From: a virus
Length of the DNA stretch: 63,944 nt
Direction: 5' to 3' (one strand)
IMG/VR virus record: IMGVR_UViG_3300028800_000099
Location: 1-63,944 of that record
Below the pieces are notes generated by a model that saw only the letters and a list, made by a program, of their open reading frames with translations, was not told the DNA's origin and made no database searches. The position numbers were made by a program, and so were the translations under genes. Position 1 is the stretch's first letter; each line of letters opens with the position of its first letter. This document shows positions 31,091-39,557 of the stretch, piece by piece.

Positions 31091-31808
31091 GAGGAACCGA
31101 GAATACCAGAAGCGGTATTATGACAAACTTCGCCAAGACCCCGATCGATGGGCTGCTTATCTAGAAAAGAAGCGGCTCGCATATCCTCTAGCCGCACCAG
31201 TTAAGCGCCAGAGATGTGTAGATTGGAAAAAGAAAAATATAGATAAGGTTAGGGCTGCAAAGCGCAGATTTCACGCTGCTCACCGAGAAGAGGCAAACCG
31301 TCGTCGCATGGAACACTACGCAGCGCATCGAGAAGAGGAGGCCATCAAGGCGAAGGCGCGACGTTCCGATCCGGTTATAGGAGAAATGCTACGTGATCGG
31401 CGCCGAAAAAATCTCTTAGCGCAAATAGCGCGAGATCCGGAGGGGTATCGTCAGAAGAGACAGGAATACACTCAAAAAAACAGGGCCGCATATCACTTAG
31501 CTGGCGTTAAAAAGAGGGCGCAGGAAAAAAATCTGCAATTTGATCTTGATTTAGATTGGTTCAAGGAGCGTCTCGAAAATGGCGTTTGTGAAATCACTGG
31601 CATCGAATTCGTATCTGCAAACAAGAGAGTTCCTTATTCAGCTTCCGTAGATCGAATCGATCCTAAGGGGCCGTACACCAAGGCCAATTGTCGGATGATA
31701 ATTTGGTGGCTGAATATGGCGTTTGGAAACTTGGGTGAGGAACATGCCATGTCGGTATTTCGTGCGGTCTTCGCAAAGCGCGGTGAAGTGGTACAACCCC
31801 CATCATGA
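31038..31808 (+). CDS. HNH homing-endonuclease-like protein (256 aa)
   Basis: The C-terminal part has CEITGIEFVS, SASVDRIDPKGPYTKANCRM and IIWWLNMAFGNLGEEHA, a typical phage HNH endonuclease domain. The rest is a very basic, charged helical region (YQKRYYDKLRQDPDRWAAYL). Base composition from about 31090 to 31800 is markedly AT-richer than its neighbours, with A-runs. ATG 31038 lies within the nozzle gene; the exact start is uncertain (30975 also possible). Its stop overlaps the next ATG. It looks like a recently inserted mobile gene. Confidence 0.8.
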   Translation: MDLESQEGGPECTCSASERNREYQKRYYDKLRQDPDRWAAYLEKKRLAYPLAAPVKRQRCVDWKKKNIDKVRAAKRRFHAAHREEANRRRMEHYAAHREEEAIKAKARRSDPVIGEMLRDRRRKNLLAQIARDPEGYRQKRQEYTQKNRAAYHLAGVKKRAQEKNLQFDLDLDWFKERLENGVCEITGIEFVSANKRVPYSASVDRIDPKGPYTKANCRMIIWWLNMAFGNLGEEHAMSVFRAVFAKRGEVVQPPS

Positions 31809-32332
31809 CCAGCGCCTACGAAGTCGTTCCCGCCTCGATCCGTCATGTCAGGCCCATGAGCGCTCAGCTTCGCGCTGCGGCTTGCATCACGCTCCAAGGT
31901 TTCAGCATGGAGCCGCGGCGCGCTCTGCATCGGGCCTTCATCGCCTCGTCCTATTGTCGGACAGCGCTTCAGGACGGCAAGCCCATCGCCATGTGGGGCG
32001 TCAAGGGCACGCTACTGGGGGACACGGCTTTCGTCTGGCTGGTGCTCTCTGAGGGAGTGACGAGGATGCCGGTGTCCGTCGTGAAGGAAGCCCGCGCCGA
32101 ACTCGCCAAGGTCATGGAGACGAATGATGAAGTCGCCATCACGGTTCTACCCGACGACGAAGCCGCCGTGCGGTTTGCGGTCTACCTTGGCTTCCATGAC
32201 AGGGAAAACGACGACGGACGCATGTCACGCAAGGAACTCTGTCAGGCCATCCTCGCCAACCCTGCGTATCGCATCCCTGTGGGCGACCATTACGTAGTGG
32301 CTTTGGGTTATCACCCGGAAACGAGGCACTAG
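31805..32332 (+). CDS. Internal virion protein A-like / GNAT-like (T7 gp13 type, DUF2833)
   Basis: The 175-residue protein has a GNAT-like arrangement (GKPIAMWGVKGTLLGDTAFV, WLVLSEGV, FAVYLGFHDRENDDG) matching the acetyltransferase-like family that includes T7 gp13. It sits, as in T7, just upstream of internal core proteins. Enzyme activity is doubtful in this virion group. Start overlaps the HNH stop as ATGA. Confidence 0.75.
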   Translation: MTSAYEVVPASIRHVRPMSAQLRAAACITLQGFSMEPRRALHRAFIASSYCRTALQDGKPIAMWGVKGTLLGDTAFVWLVLSEGVTRMPVSVVKEARAELAKVMETNDEVAITVLPDDEAAVRFAVYLGFHDRENDDGRMSRKELCQAILANPAYRIPVGDHYVVALGYHPETRH

Positions 32333-32950
32333 ATGTGCCCTGGAACACTTGCTCTTATCGCGGCGGGGACGATGGCGGTTAGCGCCATCGGCGGCGGCAT
32401 CGCCTCGGCGAGCAGCGCAAGCTATCAGGGCGCCGTCGCCCGGAACAATGCGACCATTGCTAGGCAAAACGCTGGCTATTCAGCCGCCGCAGGATCGTCG
32501 CAGATCACCCAGCAAGGGCTGAAGGCGCGATCGCAGGAAGGCAGTCTTCGTGCTGGAATAGCTGCATCAGGCGTGGACGTGAACTCGGGATCGGCCGCTG
32601 ATGTCCAGACGAGCCAACGAGAGTTGAACGCGCTGGACAGCGCTACGGTGGCGAACCGGGCGGCTGAACAGGTCTATGGCTACGGAACTCAGGCGACGAG
32701 CTACGATGCGCAGTCCAAGCTCGATCAGGCTCAGGTTCCGTGGGATATCGCTGGCGGCGTCTTGAAGGCGGCTGGAGGTCTTGCGGGCTCGGCGTCATCT
32801 CTTCCCGGCGGGGGCGGGGGCGGAGGTGGTGGCGGTGGAAGTGGGTTAGCCAACGAAGGCGGATATTCACTCCTGAGCGGTCCCCCGAGCGTTCCGGACG
32901 CCTACCAGTGGATGACTTCGCCTGACGGCGGCATCGACACGGGGGCCTGA
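32333..32950 (+). CDS. Internal virion protein B-like (T7 gp14 type)
   Basis: A 205-residue protein with a hydrophobic, Gly/Ala-rich N-terminus (LIAAGTMAVSAIGGGIASAS), a helical Asn/Gln/Ala-rich middle (NAGYSAAAGSSQITQQGLKA) and a poly-Gly run near residue 160. This is the usual build of the ejection protein that forms the outer-membrane pore in podoviruses. Assigned by composition and order. Confidence 0.7.
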   Translation: MCPGTLALIAAGTMAVSAIGGGIASASSASYQGAVARNNATIARQNAGYSAAAGSSQITQQGLKARSQEGSLRAGIAASGVDVNSGSAADVQTSQRELNALDSATVANRAAEQVYGYGTQATSYDAQSKLDQAQVPWDIAGGVLKAAGGLAGSASSLPGGGGGGGGGGGSGLANEGGYSLLSGPPSVPDAYQWMTSPDGGIDTGA

Positions 32951-32953
32951 TAG

Positions 32954-35296
32954 ATGGCTCGCGAGGACTATACAGGAGTGCCTGAGGTCCAGGCGCAACT
33001 AGAGGCCCCGAACGACTATCAGCGCGTTGACGCCACGCCTGCCTCATTCGGAGGGCAGGCGGCCGAAGGTCTAGGCGATCTCGGCCAAGGCGTCATGAAG
33101 GCGTCGGAGTTCTATGGCCAAGTCGCGGCCGACAACGGGACGAACAACACCCTGCAGCAGGTCACGTCGATCCTGCATGGCGATCCGAACAAGACGGTCA
33201 TGGGGCCGGATGGTCAGCCTCAACCGGACACGGGCTACTTCGGAAAGCGTGGGGCGGATGCGATGGCCGCGCGCGCCGAGACGCAGCAGGCGATCGACGA
33301 GGCTATCCAAGAGAACCGGGAGAGCCTGTCCACGCCTCAGGCGCGCTTGCAGTACGACAACGAAACGCGCCGCTATCGTGCCCAGTGGCTTACCCAGATG
33401 GGCACGCACGCGGACGATCAGCAGCGCGTCTGGGCTCAGGACACGAACACCACGGCGGCGACACTAGCGCTGAACCAGGCGGCCCGTAGCCCGACCGATC
33501 CGACAGCGGTAGGCGACGCCCTGCAACGCACCCGCAACGCATATGTGAAGAACGCCCAACTGCGCGGTGAGGATACCTCAGGAGCCGTCCTGAAGGCCGA
33601 CCAGGACGTCGCCATGGCGCGCATCCGTTCGCTCGTGGTGAACGATCCTCAGAGCGCGGAGAAGGTGCTGGACGAGAGCAAGGGCATCCTGGGCTCGCGC
33701 GCCGACTACGACCAGATCAGCCACGGCGTGAAGACGGCGGTGATCAACGCTACGCTGGCGCCGGCAATCGATGACGGCGTGAAAGAGGCATTGACGACGG
33801 CGCGATCACTCGTGGGAAATCCAGCGGCTCCGGGTGCGGCGGGGACTACGCCATCTCATGCTTTCAACATCGGGAATGTGAAACAGGGAGCGTCGTATGC
33901 CGCGCCTGCCTCTCCCGTAGACGGCGTTGTACTCGCAGCGAACAATCTTCGTGGAGGCTATCGGGGCCTGACGCTGGAGCAGATCGCGGAGAAGTGGGCG
34001 CCGAAGGCCGATGGGAACGATCCTGCGACATGGGCAGCGAACGTGTCTCGCGCCTCGGGCATCCAAGTCGGCCAAGTTCCCAATCTGGACGATCCCGCAA
34101 CCCTTTCCACGCTGATCAAGGGAATCGGCGTCGCAGAGAAGAAGCCGGCCGATCTGGGAGCCTTTACGCCGCAAACAATCCAGCAGGGCGTTACGGCTTC
34201 CCTCGCTGGCAAACACGCGAACTTGCAAGGTAGCGCAGCGCCTATCGGAAGTCCGGGTTCGCCATATCCTAGCGTCGCCGATGCTCTGAACGCTCACATG
34301 GATCAGATCGTCGACAAGGCGCAGACCGACGCCGAACGGCTATTCCCGAACTATCCTGATGCCCAAGAGCGCTACGTCTCAGGCATTGAGCGCGGCGTGA
34401 ACCGCACGATCAGCCAGCAGCGCCAGCAGTACGAAGTCGATACCCACGTTGTGCAGTCGGTCATGGCTGGACCGAAGCCGCCGATCTCCGAAGACGAACT
34501 CCTCGCGACGAGCCCTCAAGTCGCTCAAGCCTGGAACTCCATGCAGATCAACAACCCCTACGCGGCGTTGAGCGTGGAGCGGATGTTCGACGCCAATGCG
34601 AAGGGGAAGGCGCTCACCTACGGAACCGGGTTCAAGGACTATCTGGACCGGGTTCTCGCGCCGTCGACAAACGCAGACCGAATCACGAACTCGTCGCAGT
34701 TGTGGCCCTATGTCGGTACGGGATCGGACGCTCCGCTGACCAACACTGGCGTGAACCAACTGTCATCCCTTTTGGGCGAGCGCGGGACACCGACCGGAGA
34801 GGCTTTCGCATCGCAGGCGAAGACGTTCATCGACAACATGCACGCCGAACTGACGTTCTCGAACGCCACCTTGGGCCGCGAAGACCCGAAGGGCGAAGCG
34901 CGGTTTTCGCAATTCATGGCGCAGGCGCTTCCAATCCTGATGACGGCCAATAAGAACGGCACGCTGTCGAAAGTGATGGACCCGAATAGCCCAGATTATC
35001 TCGGCAAGGTCGCGCTCAGCTTCGCGCGCACTCCGGCCCAGATCATGAAAGACCGGCTGATCACTGAGGACACGCCAGAAGGGAGCAGGCTCGCCCTAAT
35101 GGGAACGCCGGATCAGGGCCGAGAACTTCTGAGGGATGCGGTGGCGAACCATCGCCTGACTCCGCAACAAGCGGCTCAGATCGCCGAAGACCAAGGCTAT
35201 ACCCGTAAGGCGCCCAAGCCGGGGACCGCACCTCCTGCGGTCGCTGCACTACCTGCGCCGACCCTTCATGGCATCGCTGCGCCCGGAGAAGGTTGA
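32954..35296 (+). CDS. Internal virion/ejection protein (780 aa)
   Basis: A long, charged, mostly helical protein in the gp15 position. Residues about 290-380 hold a conserved insert found in many podophage virion proteins (FNIGNVK ... VDGVVLAANNLRGGYRGLTL, then EQIAEKWAPKADGNDPATWA), sometimes linked to peptidoglycan handling; no clear catalytic glutamate can be singled out. Ends in a Pro/Ala tail. Likely ejected with DNA. Confidence 0.75.
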   Translation: MAREDYTGVPEVQAQLEAPNDYQRVDATPASFGGQAAEGLGDLGQGVMKASEFYGQVAADNGTNNTLQQVTSILHGDPNKTVMGPDGQPQPDTGYFGKRGADAMAARAETQQAIDEAIQENRESLSTPQARLQYDNETRRYRAQWLTQMGTHADDQQRVWAQDTNTTAATLALNQAARSPTDPTAVGDALQRTRNAYVKNAQLRGEDTSGAVLKADQDVAMARIRSLVVNDPQSAEKVLDESKGILGSRADYDQISHGVKTAVINATLAPAIDDGVKEALTTARSLVGNPAAPGAAGTTPSHAFNIGNVKQGASYAAPASPVDGVVLAANNLRGGYRGLTLEQIAEKWAPKADGNDPATWAANVSRASGIQVGQVPNLDDPATLSTLIKGIGVAEKKPADLGAFTPQTIQQGVTASLAGKHANLQGSAAPIGSPGSPYPSVADALNAHMDQIVDKAQTDAERLFPNYPDAQERYVSGIERGVNRTISQQRQQYEVDTHVVQSVMAGPKPPISEDELLATSPQVAQAWNSMQINNPYAALSVERMFDANAKGKALTYGTGFKDYLDRVLAPSTNADRITNSSQLWPYVGTGSDAPLTNTGVNQLSSLLGERGTPTGEAFASQAKTFIDNMHAELTFSNATLGREDPKGEARFSQFMAQALPILMTANKNGTLSKVMDPNSPDYLGKVALSFARTPAQIMKDRLITEDTPEGSRLALMGTPDQGRELLRDAVANHRLTPQQAAQIAEDQGYTRKAPKPGTAPPAVAALPAPTLHGIAAPGEG

Positions 35297-37242
35297 TGGG
35301 TGCGCCTGATCCTGCTGCGCTTCCCACGACGGATGAATTCCTTGCGTCCCTTTCAAGCGCTCCCGCTGCTCCAAAGCCACCTCCGACACCGCAGCAATTC
35401 TTTGCAACCTCGTCACCTCAATCGGGAGCCGCAGCCGATGTCATCTGGTCATCTTCCCAAGATGCTGGAGCCCGGCTCCTAAATTCCGTCGGGGCCGGCA
35501 TTCAAGACAACTGGGGCGCAAGACCCCTTGGGCTTGATCCGGAGAGCGAGGCGGCGTTCCGCAAGGCTGGACTGCTTAACGACTACCAGAAGGGGCACGC
35601 GGAGTTTTTCAAGAGCATCAGCGAAGCCGTGATTCGACAGGCGGCGACTTATGCAGACGCGATCGCCCGCGCCCCTGGCGCCGTGCTCGGTGGGATACAG
35701 GGCGGTCTATCTGCCGCTTCAGAAAGGGCCAAGGAACTTGGGAGTCCGGTAGAGGCTGGAGTCGCTGGCTACGGAGCTGAAACTGCAGAAGCGGTTGCTA
35801 GCGGTGCGTTGGGCGAAGTCCCTGCCTTACACGAGGCGGCCCGCGTTCCTGAGGTGGCTGCTGCCGAACGCGCCACCGAGGCCGCCCGAGCCCGTAGCGC
35901 TGGCGTTGTCGGCGAGGGGGAGGCTGGCTTCTACGGAGCAGAGCCGCTGACGCCCGAGAATGTCGCTGCACGGGCAGATGCGGCCAAGGATGCAGGCATC
36001 ACGCCTCCACCTCCGTTACCGCCGCCACCGGACATCCATGCGCTCGCACGGCGTATCGATCCGGAGACGTTTGATCAGTACGACGCGCTGGCTCTGGAGC
36101 GTGACCAGCATCGGCAGACGGTCGCTGCGTTGGGCGCTGAACGTGAGGCGTCGCCGGAAGCCCTCCAAGCGCAGTCGGACATTGATACGATCCTCGGAAA
36201 GGTCCACGGCGTCGAAGATCGACTGACCAACGCCGCTCGCGCCCGGCTGGCTGAAGCGCAGGATCGCCTCGACACAGCGCTCAATGCCGAGACGCCCGAG
36301 ATGGCCGCGGCGCGCAACGCGCTGATGGAAGCCGACTTCAAGATGCGCGATCTCGCGCCTGAGGTCTCAGCCGCCTATCGCTCGGCTCAGGAGATCGCGC
36401 CGAACGTTCCCGAAGTGGCCGAGCCCGTGAAGCCAGCGGGCGAAGAGGCCGGTGCTGAAGAGCCCGCGAAAGAGGGTGAACCCGAAGGCACTCCACCGAT
36501 TGCGACCGGTGCTGAAGTCGAGGCTGAAGGCGCTCCGCAGCCCATTCCCGCCGTCGCCGCTGGAGAAGCCGGCGCGGAAGCTGAGGTCGCCCCAGGTTCC
36601 GTCACGGGGGCTGAAAAGCTCGGTGCGGGCACTCAGGTAGCCGAAGGCGCAGAGAAGGCTCCCACGGCTTCTATAGGAAACCCACGGGCCGTTCAGGGAA
36701 CGGGCGAGCGTGTGACACGCGGTCTATCTCGGGAAGTCGAAGCCAGCGCGATCGAGCATGACCTCGCTACGACGCTGGGCGATCTTCCGGAGTTCAACCG
36801 ACTGAACATGAAGGATCAGGCCGCAAAGGTCGTAGCCTTCATGGACCGCGATTACGAAGCGGCGAAGTCCGTCGCCATGGGGACGAGGACGCCCCCGGCA
36901 GACATCCATCCGGCCAGCGTCCTTGTCGGTGTCGAGAAGCGCGCCACGGCCGAGGGCGACGTAGCCACGATCACACGATTGGCCAACTCGCCCTTTGCCA
37001 CACGCGTCACCACAGCGGCGCAGACCATCCGCATCCTCGGTGAGCGCGACAAGGCTTCGCCACTTGGAGCGATCAAGGAAGTCATGGCCGCTCGGGAGGC
37101 CGGGTTCTCCAAGGGCGGCGCCGACGTCGCTGCGGCGAAGGCGACAGAGGTTGCGGCCATCCGAAATGAAATGCGAAAGGCGGCGTCGAAGCCGGACGCA
37201 TGGCAGTCATTCCTGAAGTCCATTACCTGTGAGGACGAATAG
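35296..37242 (+). CDS. Internal virion/ejection protein (648 aa)
   Basis: ATG overlaps the previous stop (TGATG). A Pro/Ala-rich start leads to a helical region (GHAEFFKSISEAVIRQAATY), a long Glu/Ala-rich stretch (residues about 360-460) and a C-terminal helical domain rich in basic residues. The composition and order suggest another ejected core protein. No enzyme motif recognised. Confidence 0.65.
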   Translation: MGAPDPAALPTTDEFLASLSSAPAAPKPPPTPQQFFATSSPQSGAAADVIWSSSQDAGARLLNSVGAGIQDNWGARPLGLDPESEAAFRKAGLLNDYQKGHAEFFKSISEAVIRQAATYADAIARAPGAVLGGIQGGLSAASERAKELGSPVEAGVAGYGAETAEAVASGALGEVPALHEAARVPEVAAAERATEAARARSAGVVGEGEAGFYGAEPLTPENVAARADAAKDAGITPPPPLPPPPDIHALARRIDPETFDQYDALALERDQHRQTVAALGAEREASPEALQAQSDIDTILGKVHGVEDRLTNAARARLAEAQDRLDTALNAETPEMAAARNALMEADFKMRDLAPEVSAAYRSAQEIAPNVPEVAEPVKPAGEEAGAEEPAKEGEPEGTPPIATGAEVEAEGAPQPIPAVAAGEAGAEAEVAPGSVTGAEKLGAGTQVAEGAEKAPTASIGNPRAVQGTGERVTRGLSREVEASAIEHDLATTLGDLPEFNRLNMKDQAAKVVAFMDRDYEAAKSVAMGTRTPPADIHPASVLVGVEKRATAEGDVATITRLANSPFATRVTTAAQTIRILGERDKASPLGAIKEVMAAREAGFSKGGADVAAAKATEVAAIRNEMRKAASKPDAWQSFLKSITCEDE

Positions 37243-39471
37243 ATGGCGTGGTGCCTTCTCCCGAAATTCGCTGACGAGTTTCTAGCGGCCATCAAGGACG
37301 GGCGTCTGTCGCCGGAGCGCTTGATGGCCATGAGTTCGGCTGAGCGCCGAGCGGCCTTCTCCGAAATCGTTGGCCCTGAAAGTGCCCATGAAATCAACGC
37401 CAGCTTCGAGTCCAAGCTCCTGCTTCAGGATCAAAAAGCAGGTTTGGTGCGGTGGGCGTCGAAGGTCGGCGGCCTGACCGAACCGGCACGGCGGGACATC
37501 CTGAACACGATCGGTAAACTCGACCGCGTATTAAATCCCGACGACGAGCATGCCTTTCTCGAAGACCTTGCAGCCAAGAAGCTTGGCGTCACTGTCACGG
37601 CCGAGGAAGCCAAAAACATATTTCGGCTGACTCAGGAAGCGGAGGCTCTAAGGACCGCGCCCTCTGACCGCTTCAGTGGTGTCACCGACGAGTTCTTGAC
37701 CGCGACGGAGAATCTGAAGGCTTACATCTCGTCGCTGAAGCCCGTCTCTGCGGCGCGCTCCATAGGCATGAATGCGGCGGTGATCGCCCGAAACAATCTG
37801 CTTATGAATCCGGCTACGCCGATCAAGACGACGATTGGACAACTCGAAAACTCAGCGATCGAAGCGGTCGTGCGCCGCGTCGCGTCAGGCTCTCTGACTG
37901 GTCTCAATCACGATCTATCCGTGGCGGCCAAGAACGAGGCTTGGGAGACGTACCGCAAGACGGGTCTGAACGTCGCCGGCATGGAAACCCTGAACGATAC
38001 GGGCCGACTCGGTGAGGGTCGCCGCTTTGATATCCAGGGCGGATCGGCCAGCAACAATGCGATCCTTCGCGCCCTTGAGACCGGCGTGCGAAACGTCGCC
38101 GCACTGTCCAACAAGGTCATCATCGATTGGGCGCACGTCGCGCCCTTCACCAAGTTCTATCAGAACGCTTTTTACGACATGGCGAACATCGTCTCATCCA
38201 ACGTCGCCAAAACGGAAGGAGCAGTAGGGGAGGCGGCGCGGGCTCGGGCCGAAGAGCTTTTCCGAGACGCGACGAAGGTGGTTCCGGAGACCCAAGAGGG
38301 CGCCATGGTGCGCCATATGGCCCAGCAACAAGGCGCGCGGGTGACGTCAACCAATTCGACCGTCACGGCTCGGTTGGCCATGGGCGTGAAGGACGCGCTG
38401 AACAAAGCCGTGTGGGGCCTCGGTGACGCCCTCATGCCGATCGCCAAGATTCCCGCGAACATCATTTGGAACGGCATCGAGAACGCTGGCGTCGGCATTC
38501 CGCTCGGCGTGCGTGACATCTTCCTTGGGCGCGAAAAGATGCAATCCGCCGACCTGGCTGCTCGATACGAGGGCGCGGCGCAGCTCGGCAAAGGCATCCA
38601 GACCATCGCCCGAACCTTCGGCACGGTAGCGGTGGCCGCCTACTTCGCTAGCCAGCTTTCCGCAGGAGACTTCCGGAAGGATCGCTTTGGCCAGAGCTAC
38701 GTGAGGATCGGGCACATCTGGATCAACATGGAATACGTCAGCGCCGTTTCGCCAGCCTTGGCAGGCATGATGACGGCCAAGATGGACGCGACGCCGGATC
38801 AATCAACTGGTCAGTGGGTGGGCGATTATATCGGGGGCGCTGCTGGCGCTCTCAAGCATGCGCCTGGCATCAGCGAGTTGAGCGATCTAGCCGACAGCGT
38901 GAGTCGCGCCGGAAAGGCGACCGGCTTCAAACAGTACGCGGAGAACTTCTTCACCTCTCGCGCCATTCCAGCTTTTCTCGCCAATATGATGAAGGGACGC
39001 GTGATCGATCGGCTGTTCTTCGGTGCGCACGGCGTTGAAACCGAAGAACAAGTGAAGGAAGACAAATACACCACGGCCATGCACAAGTCGGTGAACGGCA
39101 TGTCGGTGTGGGGAACTCCCCAGTCTCACAACGACCTGAACGATCCGATCAATAAAGCCCTTGAACAGGATGACTATGCGCCGTCCTTCCCTGAGCAGAA
39201 AATCCGAGGAATCAAACTCACCAACGACCAGTACGCTCAGTACGTCCAAACAGCGGGACGCCTAGCTCACATGCGGCTTGAGGAGGTTATCGGGATGCCC
39301 GGTTGGGACGCCGTTCCTCGCAGCGCTCGGGTTTCCACCATAAAATCGGTTATCCGCTCCACTCGGGAAGCGGCAGCGAACGAGATCATGCTCCAGTCGC
39401 AGGGCTCGTCACACGACATCCTGAAACAGGCCACCGACGCCAAAATGGCCGCCATGGGCGCACCGCAATAA
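37243..39471 (+). CDS. Large virion/ejection protein (742 aa)
   Basis: MAWCLLPKFADEFLAAIKDG begins a predominantly alpha-helical protein. It contains several hydrophobic segments in the middle (IIWNGIENAGVGIPLGVRDI, GTVAVAAYFASQLSAG) and ends with a helical tail. It resembles the terminal, gp16-position internal protein of podoviruses, though no transglycosylase motif is visible. May include a polyvalent-protein-associated region. Assignment by order. Confidence 0.65.
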   Translation: MAWCLLPKFADEFLAAIKDGRLSPERLMAMSSAERRAAFSEIVGPESAHEINASFESKLLLQDQKAGLVRWASKVGGLTEPARRDILNTIGKLDRVLNPDDEHAFLEDLAAKKLGVTVTAEEAKNIFRLTQEAEALRTAPSDRFSGVTDEFLTATENLKAYISSLKPVSAARSIGMNAAVIARNNLLMNPATPIKTTIGQLENSAIEAVVRRVASGSLTGLNHDLSVAAKNEAWETYRKTGLNVAGMETLNDTGRLGEGRRFDIQGGSASNNAILRALETGVRNVAALSNKVIIDWAHVAPFTKFYQNAFYDMANIVSSNVAKTEGAVGEAARARAEELFRDATKVVPETQEGAMVRHMAQQQGARVTSTNSTVTARLAMGVKDALNKAVWGLGDALMPIAKIPANIIWNGIENAGVGIPLGVRDIFLGREKMQSADLAARYEGAAQLGKGIQTIARTFGTVAVAAYFASQLSAGDFRKDRFGQSYVRIGHIWINMEYVSAVSPALAGMMTAKMDATPDQSTGQWVGDYIGGAAGALKHAPGISELSDLADSVSRAGKATGFKQYAENFFTSRAIPAFLANMMKGRVIDRLFFGAHGVETEEQVKEDKYTTAMHKSVNGMSVWGTPQSHNDLNDPINKALEQDDYAPSFPEQKIRGIKLTNDQYAQYVQTAGRLAHMRLEEVIGMPGWDAVPRSARVSTIKSVIRSTREAAANEIMLQSQGSSHDILKQATDAKMAAMGAPQ

Positions 39472-39557
39472 CTTGCGTTGAAATGGCGCACTGAGGGTGG
39501 GCGCCTACCACGTGTGGTATCGCAGCCGCAGGCGCTTCCTCGCGGGACATCGAAAGC

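Noticed and set aside
32805-32845. G-rich tract (possible regulatory or G-quadruplex element)
   Set aside because: It simply encodes the poly-glycine linker of the gp14-like protein.
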